A DNA stretch of 64,000 nt from Nocardioidaceae bacterium (GTDB lineage Bacteria; Actinomycetota; Actinomycetes; Propionibacteriales; Nocardioidaceae). Positions 40,115 to 49,606 of the stretch are shown here, one piece after another. The stretch covers positions 163,036-227,035 of the forward strand of contig JAUJOE010000004.1 in assembly GCA_030447805.1 (NCBI GenBank). Reading direction: 5' to 3'. Position 1 is the stretch's first letter; each line of letters begins with the position of its first letter. The notes under the pieces are model-generated. The model did not search any database. It saw nothing but the letters and a program-made list of their open reading frames with translations, and was not told the DNA's origin. Both the position numbers and the translations under genes were made by a program.

Positions 40115-42484
40115 TCAGCGGGCGCTGGCGCTCACCCGTTGGGTGTCGGTCTCGCCGATGGCGACGGTCCGACGCTTGGAGATGTAGACGGCGGCGACGA
40201 CGATGAGCGCGGCGCTGATCGCGATGATCAGGCGCAACGTCGTGTTGGCGTCCTCGCCGTACGTCATCTTGACCACGGCCGCGGCGATCAGCAGCGACAC
40301 GAGGTTCATCACCTTCAGCAGCGGGTTGATCGCGGGGCCGGCGGTGTCCTTGAACGGGTCGCCGACGGTGTCACCGATGATCGTGGCCTCGTGCGCCGGC
40401 GACCCCTTGCCGCCGTGCACGCCGTCCTCGACGAGCTTCTTGGCGTTGTCCCAGGCGCCGCCGGAGTTGGCGAGGAAGACCGCCATCAGCGTGCCAGCCC
40501 CGATCGCGCCGGCCAGGAAGCAGCCGAGCGGGCCGACGCCGAGGCCGAAGCCGACGGCGACCGGTGTGAGAATCGCCAGCAACCCTGGGGTGGCGAGCTC
40601 GCGCAGCGAGTCGCGGGTGCAGATGTCGACGACCTTGCCGTACTCCGGGCGGCCGGTGCCGTCCATGATGCCGGGGATCTCGCGGAACTGCCGGCGCACC
40701 TCGAAGACGACCGCGCCGGCAGCCCGCCCGACGGCGTTGATCGCCAGGCCGGAGAACAGGAAGACGACCGAGACCCCGATAAGCAGGCCCATCAGGTTGG
40801 CCGGGTCGGCGACGTTGAGCACGCCAAGCAGACCGAGCGCGTCGTGGACCGAAGGGTCGCCCGTCATGGTGGGGATCGCCTCACGTGCTGCGGAGGTGAC
40901 GGCGTCTGTGTAGGCGCCGAACAGGGCCGTCGCAGCCAGCACCGCGGTCGCGATCGCGATGCCTTTGGTGATGGCCTTGGTGGTGTTGCCGACCGCGTCG
41001 AGCTCGGTGAGGATCGCCGCGCCGCGCTGGTCGACGTCGCCCGACATCTCAGCGATCCCCTGCGCGTTGTCGGAGACGGGGCCGAAGGTGTCCATCGCGA
41101 CGATAACGCCAACGGTGGTCAGCAGGCCGGTGCCCGCGAGCGCCACCGCGAACAGCGAGACCACCACCGAGCCACCACCGAGCAGGAAGGCGCCGTACAC
41201 CGCTGAGCCGATGACGAGCGCCGTGTAGACCGCCGACTCGAACCCGACAGCGAGGCCCGACAGGATCACCGTCGCCGCGCCGGTGAGCGAGGTCGTCCCG
41301 ACATCCTTCACCGGCCGGTGCTCGGTGCCGGTGAAGTAGCCGGTCAGCGCCAAGATCAGCGCGGCCAACGCGATGCCGATCAGCACCGCCACCAGCGCGA
41401 TGACGCGCGGGTCGCCCTCCCCGCCACCGCTGCCGAGGCCGAGCGCTTGGCCAATGAGGCCCGTGCTCGCAGAGGACGTCGCTCAGGCCGGCGAAGGTGC
41501 TGGGTAGGTAGGCGAACGCCGCGATCGCGCACAGCACCGCCGACATGGCGGCGGAGAGGTAGAACGCCCGGTTGATCGTGGTGAGGCCGCCTTCGCCCTC
41601 CCGCGGCCGGGTGATGTAGACGCCGACGATCGCGGTGAGCGCGCCGATCGCCGGCACGATCAAGGGAAACACGAGACCTTCCTCGCCGAATGCGACCCTG
41701 CCGAGGATCAGCGCGGCGACCAGCGTGACGGCGTACGACTCGAACAAGTCGGCGGCCATGCCGGCGCAGTCGCCGACGTTGTCGCCCACGTTGTCGGCGA
41801 TGGTGGCGGCGTTGCGCGGGTCGTCCTCGGGGATGTTCTGCTCCACCTTGCCGACCAGGTCAGCACCCACATCGGCGGCCTTGGTGAAGATGCCGCCGCC
41901 GACCCGCATGAACATCGCGAGCAGCGCTGCGCCGAACCCGAAGCCCTCGAGCACCAACGGTGCGTCGCCCTTGTAGATGAGCACCACCGCGGCAGCTCCC
42001 AGCAGACCGAGGCCAACCGTCCACATGCCGACAGCGCCGCCGGTGCGGAACGCCACCCGCATGGCGGGGTCGCGGCCCTCGTTCTGAGCGGCGGCTGCCA
42101 TCCGGACGTTGGCCTTCACCGCGAGCGACATCCCCATGTAGCCGATGAACGCCGAGAACCCCGCGCCGAACATGAAGAACACCGACCGCCCCACCCGCAC
42201 CTCGGTCTCGCCCGGCAGCACGAACAGCAACGCGAAGGCGATCGCGGCGAACACCGCAAGCGTCTTGAACTGCCGGGTCAGGTACGCCTGGGCGCCCTCC
42301 TCGACCGCCTGGCCAATTTCCTGCATCTTCTGGGTGCCGGTGGGGGCGGCGAGCACCTCCTTGCGGAACATCCAGCCCATCGCCAGCGCCACAAAGGCGA
42401 TCAGCAAGACGAGGAGACGAGCGTGAAGTTCCCAACCGACAGGGACACGTCACCACCTGTGTAGGCGAGGCTGACCCGTGACAT
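40115..42484 (-). CDS. hppA: K+-insensitive proton-pumping membrane pyrophosphatase, two frameshifts
   Basis: Hydrolyses PPi and pumps H+ outward across the membrane. The start at 42484 (MSRVSLAYTGGDVSLSVGN, with GGAGG upstream) is joined by an indel near 42412 to VALAMGWMFRKEVLAAPTGT. A second indel lies near 41450. Signature motifs: AADVGADLVGKVEQNIPEDD, ATIADNVGDNVGDCAGMAAD, and GDTVGDPFKDTAGPAINPL. GNTTKAITKG has Lys where K+-dependent enzymes have Ala, so this is the K+-independent type. Repaired length is about 790 residues with about 16 spans. PPi from biosynthesis and from ppdK could feed it. Confidence 0.93.
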
Positions 42485-42663
42485 CTGTAATACCTCCACT
42501 GAGCCGCTCGGCCCCTTTGGTTGTCTGCACAACGGTATGACGCTATGCCCGATGAGACCCGGCTGGCGCGCCACGAACGGCTCTGCTCAGCGCAAGCGGG
42601 CTCGCGGGAGTCTAGCGGCCTGCGGCGGCGGTGCCGAATGCACCCTGATGGAAGGATTGCCGG

Positions 42664-44991
42664 GTGAGCCCTGCCCTGCGGTCGTTCGACGCGTACGCGG
42701 CCGCGATGCGCCTGGCAGCGCCGGAGTCGCGCTCGGGTCGGCTGCTGCACCTGGAGGTGCTCCCCGAGCGCGCGGAGAGGTCGGCGCCCTGGCCGACGTG
42801 GGTCCATCCGTCGGTAGTCGGGGCCTGCCAGGCGAGCGGCGTCGACGCGCTGTGGAGCCACCAGGCGGCAGCCGCGCAACGGGGCTGGGACTCCCAGCAC
42901 ACCGTCGTGGCGACGGGTACGGCGTCGGGCAAGTCGTTGGCCTACCTGCTGCCCACGTTGTCGGCCATCGCGGCGAGCGTCGACGGGCCTGGTGGCCGCG
43001 GCGACACGGTGGTGTACCTCTCGCCGACCAAGGCACTGGCGCACGACCAGCTGCGGTCGCTGGCGGCTTTCGACGTGCCCGGGCTGCGGGTCACGACGTA
43101 CGACGGCGACTCCTCCCGAGAGGAGCGCGACTGGGCCAGGCGGCACGCCAACTACGTGCTGACCAACCCCGACATGGTGCACCGGACCCTGCTGCCGGGC
43201 CATGCCCGCTGGGCCGAGTTCTGGGGGTCGCTGCGATTCGTCGTCGTCGACGAGTGCCACCACTACCGCGGCGTGTTCGGCGCCCACGTCGCCCAGATCC
43301 TCCGGCGGCTGCGCCGGGTCGCGGCGCACTACGGCGCCGCCCCGACGTTCGTGCTCGCGTCGGCGACCGCAGCCAACCCCGACGTGACAGCGAGCCGGCT
43401 CGTCGGGGAACCGGTCGGGGCCGTCGACGCCGACGGCTCACCGCGTGGCCGCACGGCGGTCGCCCTGTGGGAGCCGCCGCTGACCTCGCTGGTCGGGGAG
43501 CACGGGGCGCCGGTACGCCGGTCGGCCACCGCCGAGACCGCCGAGCTCGTCGCCGACCTGGTAGCCGACGGTGTGCGCACACTGGCGTTCGTACGGAGCC
43601 GCCGAGGTGCGGAGACTGTCGCGCTGCACGCGCGCTCGCTGCTGGCCTCGGCCGCCCCGGAGCTGGCCGAGCGGGTGGCGTCGTACCGCGGTGGCTACCT
43701 GCCGGAGGACCGGCGGGAGGTCGAGCGGCAGCTGAAGTCCGGTGACCTGCTCGCGGTGGCGGCGACCAACGCGTTGGAGCTCGGCATCGACATCGCCGGC
43801 CTCGACGCGGTGCTGATGGCCGGCTTCCCCGGCACCCGAGCGTCGCTGTGGCAGCAGATCGGCCGCTCGGGGCGCAGCGGCCAAGGCGGCCTGGGCGTCC
43901 TCGTCGCGCGCGACGACCCGCTCGACACCTACCTGGTGACGCACCCCGGCGCGCTGCTCGGCAAGCCGGTCGAGGCGGCGGTGTTCGACCCCGGCAACCC
44001 CTACGTGCTGGCCCCGCACCTGTGCGCGGCCGCCCAGGAGCTGCCGCTGACCGAGGCGGACTTCGGCCTCTTCGACGGCGACGTCGCCGGCGTGGTCGCC
44101 TCGTTGACCGAGGCCGGTTACCTTCGCCGGCGGTCGCGGGGCTGGTTCTGGACCCGGCGGGAGCGGGCTGCGGAGCTGGCCGATATCCGCTCGAGCGGCG
44201 GCTCACCGGTGCGCATCGTCGAAGGTTCGACCGGCCGGCTCGTCGGCACCGTTGACGCGGCGTCGGCGCACGCGACGGTGCACCGCGGGGCCGTCTACGT
44301 GCACCTCGGCGAGACCTACCTGGTGGAGCAGTTCGACCCGGCCGAGGGCGTCGCGGTCGTGCAGCCGGCCCGGCCCGAGTACTCGACCAACGCCCGAGAG
44401 GTGACCGACATAAGCATCGCCGAACCCGAACGCACACAGCGCTGGGGAGCCGCGTCGTTGAGCTTCGGCTCAGTCGAGGTGTCGTCGCAGATCGTGGCCT
44501 TTCTGAAACGGCGCGTCGGCACCGGTGAGGTGCTGGGGGAGGAACCGCTCGACCTGCCCGTCCGTCAGCTGCACACCAAGGCGGTCTGGTGGACGCTCAG
44601 CGGCGACCAGCTTGTCGCGACCGCGGTGGACCCGCGCGACGTACCGGGTGCTGCGCACGCCGCCGAGCACGCCGCGATCGGCCTGCTTCCGCTGTTCGCC
44701 ACCTGCGACCGGTGGGACATCGGCGGAGTGTCGACGGCGCTGCACGCCGACACCGGGACGCTGACCGTGTTCGTGTACGACGGCCACCCCGGCGGCGCGG
44801 GCTTCGCGGAGCGGGGCTTCACCACCGCGCGGGCCTGGCTCACCGCGACGAGAGAGGCCATCGCGTCGTGCGCCTGCGAGGACGGGTGCCCGTCGTGCGT
44901 GCAGTCACCGAAGTGCGGCAACGGCAACTCCCCGCTCGACAAGGCGGGAGCGGTGACCCTGCTCGAGGTCTTGCTCGCCGCCGCTTCGTGA
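42664..44991 (+). CDS. DEAD/DEAH helicase, YprA/MrfA type, with DUF1998 zinc domain
   Basis: Superfamily 2 helicase, 775 residues, GTG start. Motif I is VATGTASGKSLAYLLPTLSA; Ia is VYLSPTKALAHDQLRSL; motif II is FVVVDECHHYRGVFGAH (DECH); motif III is ASATAAN; motif VI is QQIGRSGRSGQGG. The C-terminal DUF1998 region ends with four Cys in ASCACEDGCPSCVQSPKCGN, probably binding zinc. In Bacillus MrfA takes part in mitomycin repair; the orthologous position in M. tuberculosis is Rv3649. No MrfB nuclease lies next to it here. The frame is intact. It is divergent from hppA. Confidence 0.92.
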   Translation: MSPALRSFDAYAAAMRLAAPESRSGRLLHLEVLPERAERSAPWPTWVHPSVVGACQASGVDALWSHQAAAAQRGWDSQHTVVATGTASGKSLAYLLPTLSAIAASVDGPGGRGDTVVYLSPTKALAHDQLRSLAAFDVPGLRVTTYDGDSSREERDWARRHANYVLTNPDMVHRTLLPGHARWAEFWGSLRFVVVDECHHYRGVFGAHVAQILRRLRRVAAHYGAAPTFVLASATAANPDVTASRLVGEPVGAVDADGSPRGRTAVALWEPPLTSLVGEHGAPVRRSATAETAELVADLVADGVRTLAFVRSRRGAETVALHARSLLASAAPELAERVASYRGGYLPEDRREVERQLKSGDLLAVAATNALELGIDIAGLDAVLMAGFPGTRASLWQQIGRSGRSGQGGLGVLVARDDPLDTYLVTHPGALLGKPVEAAVFDPGNPYVLAPHLCAAAQELPLTEADFGLFDGDVAGVVASLTEAGYLRRRSRGWFWTRRERAAELADIRSSGGSPVRIVEGSTGRLVGTVDAASAHATVHRGAVYVHLGETYLVEQFDPAEGVAVVQPARPEYSTNAREVTDISIAEPERTQRWGAASLSFGSVEVSSQIVAFLKRRVGTGEVLGEEPLDLPVRQLHTKAVWWTLSGDQLVATAVDPRDVPGAAHAAEHAAIGLLPLFATCDRWDIGGVSTALHADTGTLTVFVYDGHPGGAGFAERGFTTARAWLTATREAIASCACEDGCPSCVQSPKCGNGNSPLDKAGAVTLLEVLLAAAS

Positions 44992-45063
44992 TGCGGCTAC
45001 CGTGACAACTCAAGCCAACCGCGGTCGGCGAGAGCACCGCGCACTGCTGAGGAGAGAAGCCCG

Positions 45064-45483
45064 ATGATCGTCTTGGGGTTGTTGCTGCTACTGCTCGTCG
45101 CCGTCGTCGTCGCAGCGGTGATGCTCGAGGGCGGTGGTGACCCAGCCCTGCTGGACTTGCAGGCATTCACGATCGACACCGACGTCAGGGGCATCTTCGT
45201 GGCCGGCGCAGCAACGGTCCTTGTCGGCGTCTTCGGTGCGTCATTGCTGATGAGCGGCCTCAAGCGCAGCCGCCGCAAGCGGGCCGAGGTCAAGGCCTTG
45301 AAGGCGAAAGCAGCGTCGAAGACCGCCAAGCCCAGCCCCGAAACCGCGCGCCCTGCTCCTACCGGTCAGTCGGGATCCACCGCTGCCGGGCCGCCGACCG
45401 CAGTTGAACAGCGGCGACGCAACGACGGCGAGGACGACGACGGGACCGACGAGTACTTCGAGACGACGCCCCGAGACCGGTAG
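45064..45483 (+). CDS. Hypothetical membrane protein with a charged tail
   Basis: Not recognised. 139 residues: an N-terminal span (IVLGLLLLLLVAVVVAAVML), a short loop, a second span (IFVAGAATVLVGVFGASLLM), then a basic segment (KRSRRKRAEVKALKAKAASK) and an acidic end (DGEDDDGTDEYFETTPRDR). The layout resembles LapA-like small membrane proteins but without clear similarity. GGAGAGAAG lies seven bases before the ATG. It follows the helicase by 73 bases on the same strand. Confidence 0.6.
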   Translation: MIVLGLLLLLLVAVVVAAVMLEGGGDPALLDLQAFTIDTDVRGIFVAGAATVLVGVFGASLLMSGLKRSRRKRAEVKALKAKAASKTAKPSPETARPAPTGQSGSTAAGPPTAVEQRRRNDGEDDDGTDEYFETTPRDR

Positions 45484-45492
45484 GCGTGGTTT

Positions 45493-45542
45493 CACGCCAT
45501 CGCGCCCAGCTGAGCCGCACGCCATAGCGCCCAGCTGAGCCG
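45493..45542 (+). repeat. 25-base direct repeat between convergent genes
   Basis: Two adjacent 25-base units, CACGCCATCGCGCCCAGCTG plus AGCCG, with one difference (C to A at unit position 9), followed by CACGC, the start of a third unit. Each unit contains CAGCTG. It lies in the 96-base gap between the hypothetical membrane protein and the tad operon end. Confidence 0.85.
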
Positions 45543-45579
45543 CACGCAGACGCGGGGCCGATGCCTACTGCCGGTGTGA

Positions 45580-45927
45580 CTATGACGGCCCCGCCCGGGC
45601 AGTCGATACGAGGCGGCCGTCGAGGCCGAACGGTAGGGCCACCGTGTCCTCGACCGTGACGACGATGTCATCGCCGTCACGACGGCACGCCGTCATGCGC
45701 ACTCCGTTGCTGTCCGCAGCGTGCAGGGCGGCCGCACAGCCGTCACCGCCGGCCTGCAGGCGACCGGCTCCGCCAACCGAGGCAAGGTCGGCAGCTGCGT
45801 CGAGGTGATGCTGACTGGCAACGACCGCCGAGGCCAGCAGGCAGATCCAGCTGATGCTCAGGCAGACGACGAGCCAGCCGAGCCCCCAGACCGTAGCGAC
45901 GCCGCTGTCTGACCTACGGCGAGTCAC
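45580..45927 (-). CDS. Rv3654c-like TadE-related protein (TIGR03816 type)
   Basis: Last gene of the tad operon, 115 residues. DSGVATVWGLGWLVVCLSIS begins an N-terminal hydrophobic anchor like that of TadE/TadF pseudopilins. VASQHHLDAAADLASVGGAG is the typical following helix, and the rest has two Cys (GDGCAAAL, MTACRRDGDD) that could form a disulfide outside the membrane. This is the family named for its place near the helicase and secretion genes, Rv3654c in M. tuberculosis. It overlaps the upstream TadE gene by 14 bases. A minor pilin or assembly role is inferred. Confidence 0.8.
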   Translation of the reverse strand: MTRRRSDSGVATVWGLGWLVVCLSISWICLLASAVVASQHHLDAAADLASVGGAGRLQAGGDGCAAALHAADSNGVRMTACRRDGDDIVVTVEDTVALPFGLDGRLVSTARAGPS

Positions 45928-46309
45928 CGGCGTCGCCTTCCACCAGCGTGGTCGCCTGCGACCCGACGCTGACGGCAGGCAGGGGCACCAGCAACCAACC
46001 TGGCGGTTCGGCCTGCACAGAGACGGTCACCGTCACCACCCCGCTGTCTGTTTCGCCGATGTCTATGTCGGCGTTCGGAGGGGCGGTCCGAGCGGCAATC
46101 GCTATGGCTTGGTCTGGGTCGTCTCCTCGAGCGATTGCGCGGGCGGCGTCTCGAGCGGCATCAACTGTCTCTACCTTCGCGATACCGACCGTGAGCATCC
46201 AGACCAGGGTCAACGCGAACGCTGCCATGATCGGCAGTACGACGGCTGCCTCCGCCGTGACGGTGCCACGTTCACCTGCCGCCCGACCGCGGACAGCTCG
46301 ACTGTTCAC
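45914..46309 (-). CDS. TadE-like minor pilin
   Basis: 132-residue TadE-type protein. The start GTG at 46309 gives VNSRAVRGRAAGERGTVTAE, followed by the hydrophobic pilin segment AAVVLPIMAAFALTLVWMLT with the Glu before it that prepilin peptidases recognise in such proteins. VDAARDAARAIARGDDPDQA is the conserved TadE helix. Its GTG overlaps the stop of the upstream DUF4244 gene. A longer frame to 46663 covers both pilin genes and is rejected. Corresponds to Rv3655c in gene order. Confidence 0.82.
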   Translation of the reverse strand: MNSRAVRGRAAGERGTVTAEAAVVLPIMAAFALTLVWMLTVGIAKVETVDAARDAARAIARGDDPDQAIAIAARTAPPNADIDIGETDSGVVTVTVSVQAEPPGWLLVPLPAVSVGSQATTLVEGDAGDSP

Positions 46310-46458
46310 CACAGCCGCAGCCAGCGGAACTTCACCTGCTGCAGGGCCGCGCCGAACACGGTTCGGAGCAGATCGTCGTAGCAGTGGCGCAGCAGGTACA
46401 GCAAGCAGGCGAATCCGCAGGCAGCCACCGTCCCTACGGCGTACTCGGCCGTGTTCAT
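46306..46458 (-). CDS. DUF4244 Flp-type pilin, second copy
   Basis: Very short pilin-like protein of 50 residues: MNTAEYAVGTVAACGFACLL leads into a hydrophobic helix and then YDDLLRTVFGAALQQVKFRW. The S/N-T-A-E-Y-A-V-G-T core is the DUF4244 signature, and the Glu suits the +5 position of Flp prepilins. It resembles the 66-residue copy upstream over the first 20 residues but diverges after, with a basic, aromatic end. A strong hairpin separates the two copies. It overlaps the TadE start. Confidence 0.8.
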   Translation of the reverse strand: MNTAEYAVGTVAACGFACLLYLLRHCYDDLLRTVFGAALQQVKFRWLRLW

Positions 46459-46509
46459 CGTGGCCTCGTTGCGTTTGTCGGGACATCTTGTTTGCCCTTT
46501 CAAGAGGAC

Positions 46510-46537
46510 GGTGGGGCGGGCCGCGGCCCGCCCCACC
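46510..46537 (-). terminator. Strong hairpin between the two pilin genes
   Basis: GGTGGGGCGGGCC and its exact reverse complement lie two bases apart, giving a 13-pair GC stem starting eight bases after the first pilin stop. No T run. It should stop or slow part of the transcription, favouring the first pilin over downstream genes. Confidence 0.7.
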
Positions 46538-46544
46538 CGACTGG

Positions 46545-46745
46545 TCAGAACGGCAGCAGGCCGATGACCTTGTCGAGGACCGACTGCAGCAGACCCTCAG
46601 CCCACTCGGAGGTGAGGATCTGGTAGAGGACCCCAGCGAAGCCGCACGCCGACACGGTGCCAACCGCGTACTCAGCGGTGCTCATGCCGTCGTCGGTGCG
46701 CGAGTCGAGTGCTGTCGACAGCTGAGCGGTGATCTTGTGTGTCAT
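46545..46745 (-). CDS. DUF4244 Flp-type major pilin
   Basis: 66-residue pilin. MTHKITAQLSTALDSRTDDG is a leader, followed by MSTAEYAVGTVSACGFAGVL with the Glu of the Flp core, a hydrophobic helix, and the end SVLDKVIGLLPF. The length and core fit DUF4244, the actinobacterial Flp pilin family (Rv3656c in M. tuberculosis). AAAGGA lies ten bases before the ATG, and a GC hairpin lies in its upstream leader. Position just before a terminator-like hairpin suggests it is the highest expressed pilin of the operon. Confidence 0.85.
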   Translation of the reverse strand: MTHKITAQLSTALDSRTDDGMSTAEYAVGTVSACGFAGVLYQILTSEWAEGLLQSVLDKVIGLLPF

Positions 46746-46895
46746 GGGAGTTGTCCTTTCGGGTCGCCCCGGCCTCTGCTGGCCGAGGCGTTGTTGGTTC
46801 TTGTGCCTTCAGCGTGGGGTCGGGCGCCACCGGCAGCCAGCCGCGTGGGGCGCTCTGTTGAGAACTTCTGCTGCTGTGCTGACCTGGGGATTCCG

Positions 46896-47633
46896 CTACA
46901 GCACCAGCGACGAAAACGCTCCGGCGACCGTCGGAACGACGCCGACCAGCATGAACGCAGGCAGGAAGCAGGCAGCCAGCGGACCAGCTGCCTTGACGCC
47001 GACGCTGCGAGCCCGGGCAAGGCTGGAGGTGCGACGCTCGCGCCGGCTGTCCTCGGCGAGCCGGGACAAGCCGCTCGCCAACGGCGCTCCGGACTGAAGG
47101 CAGCGCATCATCGTGCGTGCCAACGCACCTAGCTGCGCATCGCCGCCCAAAGCGCCCCACTCGGTGAGGGGGTCAGCGCCGAGGCTCAGTCGGGCGAGTA
47201 ACGCCTCGAAGCGCTGCGCCAGCGGTCCGCCGACGGCTTGCGCCACCACAGCGAGGGCTCGATCAACCGGCTGCCCCACCGCTACGCAAGCCGCGAGCAG
47301 GTCCACCGCCAACGGCAGGTCGCGAGCCACAGCCTCCCGCTCATGGGCAGTACCCGGCGATTCCAACCGGCCAACCCATCGCGCGATGGCCACCCCGACC
47401 AGCAGACCGGTAACGGCGACGACGGCGCCGCCCAGCGCCCAACCAGCCACAGCTGCCGACCCGCCGCAGGCCAGCCCCCGCAGGCGTGCGTCGTCGATCA
47501 CAGCGACACCCAGGCGCCGGCCAACTGGCCGACTGGCGTCCCGCGCGGCGACTCTCGCCAGGCTGCGCCGGCCAGGTCGGCTCAGCCCCAACCACACGCT
47601 CCCGAACGTCAGCAGAGCAGCGATCGTGACCAT
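46896..47633 (-). CDS. tadC: Type II/IV secretion platform protein, TadC-like
   Basis: Inner-membrane platform protein of the Flp pilus machine, 245 residues. It has an N-terminal span (MVTIAALLTFGSVWLGLSRP), a second (VAGWALGGAVVAVTGLLVGV), the T2SSF domain with ARDLPLAVDLLAACVAVGQP and GDAQLGALARTMMRCLQSGA, and C-terminal spans ending PAFMLVGVVPTVAGAFSSLV. Corresponds to Rv3657c. It begins three bases after the stop of the TadB gene. The frame is intact. Confidence 0.87.
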   Translation of the reverse strand: MVTIAALLTFGSVWLGLSRPGRRSLARVAARDASRPVGRRLGVAVIDDARLRGLACGGSAAVAGWALGGAVVAVTGLLVGVAIARWVGRLESPGTAHEREAVARDLPLAVDLLAACVAVGQPVDRALAVVAQAVGGPLAQRFEALLARLSLGADPLTEWGALGGDAQLGALARTMMRCLQSGAPLASGLSRLAEDSRRERRTSSLARARSVGVKAAGPLAACFLPAFMLVGVVPTVAGAFSSLVL

Positions 47634-47636
47634 GCG

Positions 47637-48449
47637 CTAGATCTCGGCAGCCGTCGCCAGCCGCTCCACCCACCACACGCCGAGGAGCGCCAGTGCCGCG
47701 CCAGCGGAAAGGCACCCGGCACCAGCACCGGTGTGCAGGAGGAACCGCAGCGGGTCGGCTCCCATGGAGAACCCGAGGCCGATTCCAAACAGTGGCAGCA
47801 CGGCGAGCATCTTGGCGGTGGCGCGCGGTGGGCCCAACGCGGCCACGACCTCGGCTCGAGCCTCCTGGTCGTTACGCAGGCCGGCTGCGACCCGAGTAAG
47901 CACCAGCGCAAGTGCGGCGCCGGACCGCGAAGCGACATCCCATGCTGCCGCAACGGCACGCAAGCCTTCTGCGCCGGGGAGTTGAGCGCTACGACGCAGC
48001 GCAGCGCTGACGTCGTCGCCAAGGCGAGCGGCGGACACCACACCTGCCAGCTCGGGCCAGGGTGCGCACGCCCGCTCCAGCGCGGTGACTGCCGGTAAGC
48101 CACCGTCGAGCTCCGCGGCAAGGGCATCGCACAGTTCCACACAGGCGGCCTGCCGGCGGCTGCGAGTCTGCCGGCGATGCCAAGCCGCGAGCAGCCGCTG
48201 AGTGACGGCGGCGACCGCAGCGCCGCCGAGCCCGAGCACAACAACGGCCAGCCCTTCCGAGCGCAGCAGCTGCCACGCCGCGAGCGCAGCCGCGGACGCC
48301 AACAGCGCTCGCTTCCACGGCATCCTCGCGTCGACCCCCGCGGTGGAGCGAAGTCTCGCCAGCGAGCCAGTGCCCCCGGGGACCAACAGCCAGGCAGAGA
48401 CGAAGGTAAGCGCCGCGGCCAGGACCGCAACCTGCACACCCGCGCTCAC
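47637..48449 (-). CDS. tadB: Type II/IV secretion platform protein, TadB-like
   Basis: Second platform protein, 270 residues. N-terminal span VQVAVLAAALTFVSAWLLVP, then LAAWQLLRSEGLAVVVLGLG, then the cytoplasmic T2SSF region RQAACVELCDALAAELDGGL, and a C-terminal pair of spans ending in AALALLGVWWVERLATAAEI. It works with TadC to couple the ATPase to pilin extrusion. Its start overlaps the tadA stop by four bases. Corresponds to Rv3658c. The frame is intact. Confidence 0.87.
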   Translation of the reverse strand: MSAGVQVAVLAAALTFVSAWLLVPGGTGSLARLRSTAGVDARMPWKRALLASAAALAAWQLLRSEGLAVVVLGLGGAAVAAVTQRLLAAWHRRQTRSRRQAACVELCDALAAELDGGLPAVTALERACAPWPELAGVVSAARLGDDVSAALRRSAQLPGAEGLRAVAAAWDVASRSGAALALVLTRVAAGLRNDQEARAEVVAALGPPRATAKMLAVLPLFGIGLGFSMGADPLRFLLHTGAGAGCLSAGAALALLGVWWVERLATAAEI

Positions 48450-49606
48450 CGCGACCTCGACTCGAGCAGCGACTCCAGCCTGGCCGCACCCGGTCCCGCT
48501 CGCGCGCCCTGGTCAGCTGCGAAGCTGACCGCCGTCTCGGCGAACACCAGGCCGTCTCGCTGCCTCTCCAGGACTGCCACCTCGACCAACCGACGTACCC
48601 CGTCAGAACCACGGCGAAGGTGCACAATCGCATGCAGCGCCGCTGAAAGCTGGGCGTGCACCGCCTCCCTGCCGAGGCCGGCGGCTCCACCGAGCGCCTC
48701 GAAGCGAGCCGGTACATCAGCAGCAGCGTTCGCGTGCACAGTGCCGCATCCGCCCTCGTGGCCGGTGTTGAGCGCGGCCAACAGGTCGACCACCTCGGCA
48801 CCGCGGACCTCCCCGACGACCAACCGGTCAGGACGCATCCGCAACGCCTCGCGCACAAGCTGCCGCAGGGGGATCTCGCCCGCCCCTTCGATGTTGGGCT
48901 GCCTCGCCTCCAACGACACCACATGCGGGTGAGCTGGGCGAAGCTCAGTCGCGTCCTCGACGATGACGATGCGTTCACGCGGCGCGACCTGCGACAGCAG
49001 CGCGGCCAACAAGGTCGTCTTGCCTGAACCCGTTCCGCCGGATACCGCAAAGGCGATCCTCGCCGCCACCATGGCAAGCAGCAGCTCAGCTGCGGCCCGC
49101 GTCATCGACCCCGCAGATACGAGGTCCTCAACCGTCATGACGGTTCTCGCGGGCACCCGCAGCGACAAGCAGGTGCCCGGACGGGCGACGGGAGCGAGCA
49201 CCGCGTGGAACCGGGTGCCGCCGGCCAACCGCACGTCGACGCACGGCGACGCGTCGTCGAGCCGACGGCCGGCGGTGGACGCGAGCCGTTGCGCCAGCCG
49301 GCGTACGGCTGCGTCGTCAGGGAACCGTACGGCGGTCAGCTCGAGACCGCGACCGGCGTCAACGTAGACCTCGCCTGGGCCGTTGACCAGCACGTCAGTG
49401 ACGCCGTCGCGGTGCAGCAGCTCATCGAGCGGCCCCGCGCCGATGGTGTCGCGGCGCAATGCGTCGAGGACCTCGAGCACGGCAGAGTCGCCGACCAGCC
49501 GGCCCTCCGACCGCAAGGCGTCGGCGACCATGGCGGGATTAGCCGCGCCACCGTGTTCGGCAAGCCGACCCCGGATGCGGTCAAGCAGGTTGGCGTCCAC
49601 GCTCAT
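48446..49606 (-). CDS. tadA: Flp pilus assembly ATPase TadA (CpaF-like)
   Basis: Hexameric secretion ATPase, 386 residues from ATG at 49606. It begins MSVDANLLDRIRGRLAEHGG. VTDVLVNGPGEVYVDAGRGL is the N-terminal domain signature. Walker A is AVSGGTGSGKTTLLAALLSQ; the Asp box is IVIVEDATELRP; Walker B is RPDRLVVGEVRGAEVVDLL; the His box is GHEGGCGTVHANAA. Frame open to 49825 but the extra part overlaps the ssd gene in antiphase and is low-complexity. Corresponds to Rv3659c. Confidence 0.92.
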   Translation of the reverse strand: MSVDANLLDRIRGRLAEHGGAANPAMVADALRSEGRLVGDSAVLEVLDALRRDTIGAGPLDELLHRDGVTDVLVNGPGEVYVDAGRGLELTAVRFPDDAAVRRLAQRLASTAGRRLDDASPCVDVRLAGGTRFHAVLAPVARPGTCLSLRVPARTVMTVEDLVSAGSMTRAAAELLLAMVAARIAFAVSGGTGSGKTTLLAALLSQVAPRERIVIVEDATELRPAHPHVVSLEARQPNIEGAGEIPLRQLVREALRMRPDRLVVGEVRGAEVVDLLAALNTGHEGGCGTVHANAAADVPARFEALGGAAGLGREAVHAQLSAALHAIVHLRRGSDGVRRLVEVAVLERQRDGLVFAETAVSFAADQGARAGPGAARLESLLESRSR

